A stretch of DNA of 64,000 nt from Eutreptiella sp. 'Long Island Sound 2002'. Taxonomy: Eukaryota; Euglenozoa; Euglenophyceae; Eutreptiales; Eutreptiaceae. Position 1 is the first letter of the stretch, and every line of letters starts with the position of its first letter. Positions 56,083-64,000 of this stretch are shown in pieces. The translations under genes were made by a program, and so were the position numbers. The DNA lies in contig CAXIWF010000571.1 in assembly GCA_964036045.1 (NCBI GenBank), positions 1 through 64,000 of the forward strand, given 5' to 3'. The notes under the pieces are model-generated. The model was not told where the DNA came from. It searched no databases and saw only the letters and a list, made by a program, of their open reading frames with translations.

Positions 56083-59000
56083 TTATCCCACCGTCAACTT
56101 CCTCTTCTTACCCACGCGTGCCTTTGGTTGCTTGTGTGCAACCCCCTTACGCCCCTCGCCCCCTGACACCCATTGGGCCAACCAGACCCTTTGTTGCACC
56201 CTGCCGGTGCGCTTGGCCTCCGTCGTAACCTTCTCCCACCTCCCCTCGGACACGAACTTTTGGATTTCTCCAAAACGCCCCCCCCAAGAGTAGGGCACAA
56301 CACACCCAAACGGCAAGCGCCACGACTCCTCACCCGCAAGCACCAACGCAAGGTACCCCACCCAAGACAATGGCACGAGAGGAGGCTCATCCGTCCGGGC
56401 CTCCACCATGGCCGTCACCTCGTCGCACACGGCGCCCAGCTTGCCGGAGGGCTGCTGGCCCGGCCTACGCGCCATGTCCCGTTCCCATGCAGCCAATATG
56501 GCAACATCCCCCCACATCTCGGCAACGGTCGTGAACTCCACGCCCGCGCCGACTCCGGGGAGGTCCTCAAGGGGGACGTAATGTCCTCCCTTGATCCAAT
56601 GCGCCACAATGCGTGCCAAAAGCAACGCACATCGCGCAACCCCCCTATTCCCGTCCCTCCGCACTGAAAACTTTGTCTCCCGCTTAGGCGGGGACACCCA
56701 AAAGTGGACCGGGGGCATTTTGGTGCAGCCCGGGACCCCCTCAAACAGAGTGCCGAGGTGGGTACATATGTACTCCACCTCGGCATAACCCGCACCACCC
56801 GTCTCACACACGCGCGTGCGCATCGTGCCGTCCGGGTGGGCCTCAAAAAACAGGGCATACAGGTGCCCCACACCCGGAGCGCCACGGGGGGCACCCAACC
56901 GCCGGAGGGTCAGGGGGTGGCGCCGGTCCACCCACCTCCCCGGGATGTAATACACATCCGGGACCTCTCGGAGCGTGCCATGGCTCGCACTCTCCACCAA
57001 CTCCTTCTTCCCCCCATACTTGTACGCCGGCTGAGGCTTCCGGCGTACGGCACCCTTGGCGGGAGGTTAGGGGCTTGGTTTGGGCCGGGGGGCGGGGGGC
57101 TGGGGGGGTGCGTCGACGTCCACCTCAATACTCAACTCCGGTTCAATGTCCACCGGGGCCTGCCGATCCTCCTCTTTCTCCTCCCCCCCTCCTCCTCTTC
57201 GGTCTCCTCCACCTCCTCCTCTTCGGCCTCCTCCACCTCTTCCTCTTCGGCCTCCTCCCCCTCCTCCTCTTCGGCCCCCTCCACCCCCTCCCCCCCCACA
57301 AAAACATGGTCCCCCTGGAAATATCGTAGGCGCTCCTCGTAGTCGGCGACGTCGTCGGGGAACCACTCACGGAGGCGGAGATGTTCCCCCCTTTGGTACA
57401 CCTCCTCCGCGTGTTGGTGCGCCGGCACCGTCACGTCCCCCAAGTCCCCCTTGTCCCAAAAAATTTTGCGCACCACCCGGCCCAATGGGTACGCAAAGGG
57501 CAAGAGGAGCTCGCAGGGCACCTCCCACTCCACCTCCTCGTTTGCCCATGCGGGCAAACCCCGCTCTTCTCTGTCCTCCGCGACCTTGACGGTCGCGAAG
57601 TCAGAAATCCCGAAAAAAAAATGTTTCATGTTGGCCCCCCTCCCCCAGCCCCGGAACATTGCGGAATGTTCCTCCCGCTTTTTGGTGTTCTTTTTGGCGT
57701 CCCAAAAAGAACTAATGGTAACTTGAGGGCAATACCATTCCCCCATGAAGGTATTGCCCTCCTCGTCACCCACAACCACCGCCGGGGGGTCGCATGTGGG
57801 GGGCAATGCGCCACCCTCGCGAACCCCGCGGCGCCACCTCGCGAAGGGGGGTCCCTGGCAGACCTGGCGCACGATGTACGTGTCGCGCGGGCCTGTGCTT
57901 TGGGGCCGGGGAACCACGGCCTGCAAGACCTTGATGTTGGCGTCGAAGGTCTCCCCCACACTGAACCGCACGAGCTCGCGGTCCTTGGGGTCGGCGATGG
58001 CCAGCACCTCGTCCTTCTGCATGGTGCTGACCAATGCTGCAAAAAGGATACATGCAGTAAAGTGTGCCAACGACAAGAGGCGCGCTCCCAAACCCCACTC
58101 CAAGGTTGTGTCACCTAACCCAAAGAAAACCTAAACCCGCTTCTATACACATATGGGCCCGTAATGGGCCATTGCTAAGGCCTCAAAGACGAGAGGCGCG
58201 CTCGCAAACCCCACTCCAAGCGTGTGTCACCTAACCCAAACAACACCCAAACACGCTTCTATACACATATGGGCCCGTAATGGGCCATTGCTAAGGCCTC
58301 AAAGACGAGAGGCGCGCTCCCAAACCCCACTCCAAGCTTGTGTCACCTAACCCAAACAAAACCCAAACACGCTTCTATGCACATATGGGCCCGTAATGGG
58401 CCATTGCTAACGCCTCAAAGACGAGAGGCGCGCTCCCAAACCCCACTCCAAGCTTGTGTCACCTAACCCAAACAAAACCCAAACACGCTTCTATGCACAT
58501 ATGGGCCCGTAATGGGCCCTTGTCACGGCACGGCAAAGAGGATGGGAAAGGCACATACCTGACTCCTTACGTTTCGCTTCCTCCTCACGGTCCTTGGCTT
58601 CCTTTCGCCCCTTCATCCTCCAAATGAGCTCCTCCGCACCCTTTCTCCCTAAACAAACCAACCAACAAATGTACAATGTGCGGGAGAAAAAAGGGGCAAA
58701 CAAGAAAAAATGCACAATGAACACAAAAAGGACAAGGGAACAAGTGACGCCACCACGGGGATACCTCGCTCGCTTGGCGTCTTGGGTGCACCCTCGGCGC
58801 GTGGCTCCGGCGAACGGCATCTCCCCTCCCAGTCCTTCTTCCTTTGCTCCATCGTTGCTCTAAACAAGGGTTGACGGTGAAGGAACGGAAGCATGTAACA
58901 CGTGCCATGGTGCAATGGTGCGTAGCGGTGCATACCACGTTCCGCCTCGGTTCGTGGTTCCGGGGAGTGCTTTGGCGTGCCCGGCGGAGTTGGACTTGCA

Positions 59001-59542
59001 CTTGGACTTGGAGTACGAGCAATGTCAGCCAAGCGCTTAATCTCAATCTCCTCTTGCCATTGCGCGTGTGGGTCGTCTAGTTGGGGTCGTTGCGCGTGAA
59101 GTTGGTGACGTTGTCGGTCGCCAAGGCTGTCATACCAATTGACATGCCACGGTTGGGCCCCATCAAAGGCGACCTCATCCTCTTCTGCAACACAAAGAAT
59201 AGGTAGGATGGAGGTAGGATAGGGAAGGCACGCATTTTGCATGAAAATGACGTGAAACGCACAACGAAATCGAAATGTTTGCAACCACATACCATCCGGG
59301 TGGGACCACCAATATTCCGTGGGAGTCTCCGCATCCTTCTCGTACGCCTCGTCCGGCAACTCGATTTCCTTGCCTCCCTTCCCAATTTTTCCCTTCCATG
59401 GCTTCTTAAATCCTTTGGGGGGCAGCACATGAGGGTCGTGGGGCGGCGATGGGGGTACTTGGATGGGTGCGCTGATTGGGTGGGTGTAAGCGACAGGATT
59501 ATCCCACAGCCTCAACGCGCATAAAGAACTGCACAATCCCAT
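56083..59542 (-). CDS. Unrecognised intron-containing gene convergent with the MULE transposase
   Basis: Exons E1 59542-59293 (ATG at 59542), E2 59184-58936, E3 58857-58765, E4 58648-58559 and E5 from 58036 join in a consistent phase with GTATGT/GTATGC/GTATCC donors. This makes a real gene likely. E1-E4 encode a charged, Pro/Ser-rich region (SPEPRTEAE, SPEPRAEGA repeats). E5 encodes ~290 residues ending in a Glu-rich tract (57,190-57,300). A last open segment, read from ~57,050 to TGA-type stop at 56083, contains conserved-looking sequence and ends in a basic KKRK stretch. E5 and the last segment are in different frames, separated by a G7 tract (near 57,185-57,191) and an in-frame TAA at 57067-57069, so an unresolved intron or mutation lies there. 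I do not recognise the family. By position it could be the second gene of the neighbouring MULE. Confidence 0.6.
58068..58534. repeat. Four copies of a 116-bp repeat inside an intron
   Basis: GAGGCGCGCTC recurs at 58077, 58193 and onward at 116-bp spacing (CAAAGACGAG at 58184, 58300, 58416), with the last copy diverging near 58,520. Units contain CAAACCCCACTCCAAGC, GTGTCACCTAACCCAAACAA, and the dyad-like ATGGGCCCGTAATGGGCC. They fill the intron between E4 and E5 of the minus-strand gene. Confidence 0.92.
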
Positions 59543-61323
59543 CTCTTGTAACTCAGATTGTTATACCCTTTGTCCGGGTCATGTCATATCTACACAAGAA
59601 TGATATCAATAATAAAACACATACAAACATGTACAAATACACATGAATCTCATCATTCGTAATCTCGGTTTAATCTTTATCCGCACTCACGCGCGACCTA
59701 CATTCTGCAACTATCGCGACTGCAAGCTCTGCAACTCATTTCCATTACACTCCCCTCCTAACACCTGCCATACACCTATGGAAGGGTCTGAAAATCATCA
59801 AATCTTATGGGGATGAGTTGCTGTGCCATATATAATCTGTTGGGTGCCTCAATGCAATCTGCAATTGGTTCAAATACACCATGGGGTTAGTCACCATGAC
59901 CCTACACACTCCCCTACCAAGCTTCAGGACCCCTGCCCCTAGCTGTCTAAGGCGGGCCTACTATGCCTCAGGGCCTAGCTGTTCAAACTGCTCTATAACA
60001 TGCTTCAGTCACCTTAGCTTTCTATAGACTAGTGTGCCATGCCTCAACCCCTAGCTGTCTAGGCCTGAGTGTGTATCATACAATATTTTGATAAGTTAGA
60101 TTGAGAATTGGTGTTGAATTGTACAAAAAACTGGCAACCCATATGGCACAATAAAATAAATTACAACATCAGTGGGGGCTTTTTATTGTTTCCAGTGGCT
60201 TGGCTTTTCCTGCTGCACCTGCACAAAATATTTTGCTCCAAAAACCCACTGCTGGATTTTTTCCAAACAGTTTTCACAAAAAAGCGCCATCAGTGGTATG
60301 GCTACTCCTGCAAAAACAATGGTCCTCTGGGCGCACACCAGAGACCAAAAGGATGACATATGCGTGGACTAAGGGTCAAAAGAATTATTGGACTAGATGA
60401 CAAGCAAAGTTGACGGGGGGTGGTCATGTTTCTTATAGTTCAATTAGTCTAGCTCATGACATGGGCAATTAGTCTTGGGGGTGAACTTGTTGCCCTAGCA
60501 TGATGTACCATGATGGTGCAAGACAACTTATTGTCCTAGCGTGATTCACCATGATGGTGCAGGGCAACTTGTTCTCCTAGCATGATACACCGCTATCTCA
60601 ACTTGTTGCCCTAGCATGATCCACCACAATCTTCACGGCCAGCTTGCTGTCCTAGCATGATATACCACTTTTTCAACTTTTTGTCCTACCTAGTATGATG
60701 TACCATTGTACGGTGCGCTCAATGAAAATCTAATGAGTCCAGCCATCAAATAGCAGCAGGGTTAAGGATCACAAAGGTTCCACATACATAGGTGTGGCAA
60801 TGGGCACATTTTGTGACGTTGTGATGCATAGATTGTATGTTTGTGTGGCTGGAGTGCCAAACATCCAAAACGAAAAAGCTCAATGTCAAATAGCATGAAC
60901 AACCCCATCGCACTTTTATGACAGCAAAAATTGAAATGATAACTTGATTGTACCACTTAGGGCTGGCTGGATGGCTATGTTTCGTCTTAGCCCATGGCCT
61001 TTCATCCATATATGGGGAGGACCCCGCTTTGACACACGACACCCTGTGTCCTATGCATCTACCCTGATTTCCACTTTGGGTCCCCAAGTGGCCACCACAC
61101 TTACCCAACGCAACTGCCCAATTGGCCAACACACTCATCTATGGGGGGTGCATGTGTGCACCCGGTTCGTGACGGCCACTTACGTGACATCTACTTAGGT
61201 GGAAAATAGGGGGGTAGATGCATCATAACATTCCCTATGCATGGTTGTATGCAAAGTACATTGCATCTAACGGGGCCAAAAACAACACCCATACTCCTTA
61301 TACCATGAAACCGTGCTGTTAAC
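59543..61323. other. Intergenic stretch with short degenerate repeats
   Basis: AT-rich sequence with no supportable gene. Two local degenerate repeats: ~59,925-60,090 around CCTAGCTGTCTA/GCCTCAGG motifs, and ~60,480-60,710 with about five imperfect ~55-60-bp units around TGTCCTAGCATGAT and CACCATGATGGTGCA. The segment ends abruptly in the satellite at 61,324. Confidence 0.6.
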
Positions 61324-64000
61324 TTCAGGGAGAGTCCAGGGTGGTGGGTCAGGCTGCAGAGTGTAGGCCACAGACACAGAACGTGTTCCCATGTTTTTGT
61401 CCCCGAAAACTTTGAAAATTTTAGGAAATTGATTTATGTCTATATGTCTACCCCAGCAATGCCTGGCCCTTGTGTATGGGCTCCCACCCCCTGGAGATCC
61501 CTTGTTCAGGGAGAGTCCAGGGTGGTGGGTCAGGCTGCAGAGTGTAGGCCACAGACACAGAACGCGTTCCCATGTTTTTGTCCCCGAAAACTTTGAAAAT
61601 TTTAGGAAATTGATTTATGTCTATATGTCTACGCCAGCAGTGCCTGGCCCTTGTGTATGGGCTCCCACCCCCTGGAGATCCCTTGTTCAGGGAGAGTCCA
61701 GGGTGGTGGGTCAGGCTGCAGAGTGTAGGCCACAGACACAGAACGTGTTCCCATGTTTTTGTGCCCGAAAACTTTGAAAATTTTAGGAAATTGTTTTATG
61801 CCTATATGTCTACCCCAGCAATGCCTGCCCCTTGTGTATGGGCTCCCACCCCCTGGAGATCCCTTGTTCAGGGAGAGTCCAGGGTGGTGGGTCAGGCTGC
61901 AGAGTGTAGGCCACAGACACAGAACGTGTTCCCATTCTTTTGTGCCAGAAAACTTTGAAAATTTTGAGAAATTGTTTTATGCCTATATGTCTACCCCAGC
62001 AATGCCTGGCCCTTGTGTATGGGCTCCCACCCCCTGGAGATCCCTTGTTCAGGGAGAGTCCAGGGTGGTGGGTCAGGCTGCAGAGTGTAGGCCACAGACA
62101 CAGAACGTGTTCCCATGTTTTTGTGCCCGAAGACTTTGAAAATTTTAGGAAATTGTTTTATGCCTATATGTCTACCCCAGCAATGCCTGGCCCTTGTGTA
62201 TGGGCTCCCACCCCCTGGAGATCCCTTGTTCAGGGAGAGTCCAGGGTGGTGGGTCAGGCTGCAGAGTGTAGGCCACAGACACAGAACGTGTTCCCATGTT
62301 TTTGTGCCCGAAAACTTTGAAAATTTTAGGAAATTGTTTTATGCCTATATGTCTACCCCAGCAATGCCTGGCCCTTGTGTATGGGCTCCCACCCCCTGGA
62401 GATCCCTTGTTCAGGGAGAGTCCAGGGTGGTGGGTCAGGCTGCAGAGTGTAGGCCACAGACACAGAACGTGTTCCCATGTTTTTGTCCCGGAAAACTTTG
62501 AAAATTTTAGGAAATTGATTTATGTCTATATGTCTACCCCAGCAATGCCTGGCCCTTGTGTATGGGCTCCCACCCCCTGGAGATCCCTTGTTCAGGGAGA
62601 GTCCAGGGTGGTGGGTCAGGCTGCAGAGTGTAGGCCACAGACACAGAACGTGTTCCCATGTTTTTGTGCCCGAAAACTTTGAAAATTTTAGGAAATTGTT
62701 TTATGCCTATATGTCTACCCCAGCAATGCCTGGCCCTTGTGTATGGGCTCCCACCCCCTGGAGATCCCTTGTTCGGGGAGAGTCCAGGGTGGTGGGTCAG
62801 GCTGCAGAGTGTAGGCCACAGACACAGAACGTGTTCCCATGTTTTTGTCCCGGAAAACTTTGAAAATTTTGAGAAATTGTTTTATGCCTATATGTCTACC
62901 CCAGCAATGCCTGGCCCTTGTGTATGGGCTCCCACCCCCTGGAGATCCCTTGTTCAGGGAGAGTCCAGGGTGGTGGGTCAGGCTGCAGAGTGTAGGCCAC
63001 AGACACAGAACGTGTTCCCATGTTTTTGTGCCTGAAAACTTCGAAAATTTTAGGAAATTGATTTATGCCTATATAACTACCCCAGCAATGCCTGGCCCTT
63101 GTGTATGGGCTCCCACCCCCTGGAGATCCCTTGTTCAGGGAGAGTCCAGGGTGGTGGGTCAGGCTGCAGAGTGTAGGCCACAGACACAGAACGTGTTCCC
63201 ATGTTTTTGTGCCCGAAAACTTTGAAAATTTTAGGAAATTGTTTTATGCCTATATGTCTACCCCAGCAATGCCTGGCCCTTGTGTATGGGCTCCCACCCC
63301 TTGGAGATCCCTTGTTCAGGGAGAGTCCAGGGTGGTGGGTCAGGCTGCAGAGTGTAGGCCACAGACACAGAACGTGTTCCCATGTTTTTGTCCCCGAAAA
63401 CTTGGAAAATTTTAGGAAATTGTTTTATGCCTATATGTCTACCCCAGCAATGCCTGGCCCTTGTGTATGGGCTCCCACCCCCTGGAGATCCCTTGTTCAG
63501 GGAGAGTCCAGGGTGGTGGGTCAGGCTGCAGAGTGTAGGCCACAGACACAGAACATGTTCCCATGTTTTTGTGCCCGAAGACTTCGAAAATTTTAGGAAA
63601 TTGTTTTATGCCTATATGTCTACCCCAGCAATGCCTGGCCCTTGTGTATGGGCTCCCACCCCCTGGAGATCCCTTGTTCAGGGAGAGTCCAGGGTGGTGG
63701 GTCAGGCTGCAGAGTGTAGGCCACAGACACAGAACGTGTTCCCATGTTTTTGTCCCCGAAAACTTTGAAAATTTTAGGAAATTGATTTATGTCTATATGT
63801 CTACCCCAGCAATGCCTGGCCCTTGTGTATGGGCTCCCACCCCCTGGAGATCCCTTGTTCAGGGAGAGTCCAGGGTGGTGGGTCAGGCTGCAGAGTGTAG
63901 GCCACAGACACAGAACGTGTTCCCATGTTTTTGTCCCGGAAAACTTTGAAAATTTTAGGAAATTGATTTATGTCTATATGTCTACCCCAGCAATGCCTGG
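61324..64000. repeat. 181-bp satellite array, second block (truncated by window end)
   Basis: Same monomer as 26,645-40,762 in the same orientation. Phase markers at 61381 and 63915 are 2,534 = 14 x 181 bp apart, so monomer length is again exact. The array opens mid-monomer at TTCAGGGAGAG after unique sequence, with no minisatellite border. It uses the same variant pool, including a TTCTTTTGTGCCAG monomer at 61924, plus a unique CTATATAACTACC variant near 63,070. Confidence 0.98.

Noticed and set aside
58125-58500. Telomere-like CCTAAACCC motifs
   Set aside because: Isolated matches within the 116-bp repeat, no tandem TTTAGGG array.
1-64000. tRNA, rRNA genes or LTR retrotransposons
   Set aside because: No convincing cloverleaf with B-box, no rRNA-like stretch, and no reverse transcriptase or integrase frame was found by reading.

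Overview
The window is eukaryotic nuclear DNA. The genes have GT-AG introns, the only recognisable proteins are eukaryotic (SET, RecQ, Ulp1/C48 protease, PIAS/SIZ SUMO ligase, FAR1/MULE transposase), and most of the sequence is repeat. The FAR1-type MULE and the SIZ-like ligase point to the green lineage (an alga or early-diverging streptophyte). That is an inference; no species can be named from the sequence alone. No rRNA, tRNA, CRISPR array or bacterial operon structure was seen.

Layout. 1-3.8 kb: degenerate array of ~155-bp repeats, with a perfect 48-bp inverted-repeat pair at 1040/1738. 3.8-8.6 kb: no supportable gene. 8.66-14.24 kb (minus): a very large gene whose single protein joins a SET domain, a RecQ-type helicase with its zinc module, and a MULE-like DDE transposase domain with a C-terminal SWIM-like finger. 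14.3-16.3 kb: more of the ~155-bp repeats and a 180-bp tandem duplication. 17.58-22.13 kb (minus): Ulp1/SENP-type SUMO protease with a long Ala/Pro/Thr linker and an AT-hook-like C-terminus. A diverged ~0.6-0.8 kb repeat lies downstream of both genes, so they may belong to one transposon family or system. 22.2-25.9 kb: repeat fragments and poly(G).

25.96-41.37 kb: a GC-rich 18/21-bp minisatellite, interrupted at 26,645-40,762 by exactly 78 monomers (14,118 bp) of a 181-bp satellite. The satellite has nested higher-order repeats: a 21-monomer, 3,801-bp unit present twice in tandem, and 4-monomer, 724-bp spacing inside it. The same satellite resumes at 61.32 kb and runs off the window (about 14.8 monomers).

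41.4-61.3 kb: an island between the two satellite arrays. It holds an intron-rich PIAS/SIZ SUMO E3 ligase (minus, ~43.2-50.0 kb; PINIT, complete SP-RING ligands and a SUMO-interaction-like motif reconstructed from small exons). It also holds a FAR1/MULE transposase (plus, 52.2-55.15 kb) broken by three frameshifts at short repeats, and an unrecognised intron-containing gene (minus, 56.08-59.54 kb) convergent with it. Six copies of an exact 146-bp repeat sit between those two stop codons, and a 116-bp repeat sharing the same core fills an intron of the second gene. The convergent pair resembles the layout of autonomous MuDR-type elements.

The strongest candidate for something undescribed is the SET-RecQ-transposase fusion, with the Ulp1 protease gene as a possible partner. 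The satellite/minisatellite nesting with exact monomer count comes next. Runs of 11-16 G or C are unusually frequent, and one of them causes a frameshift.
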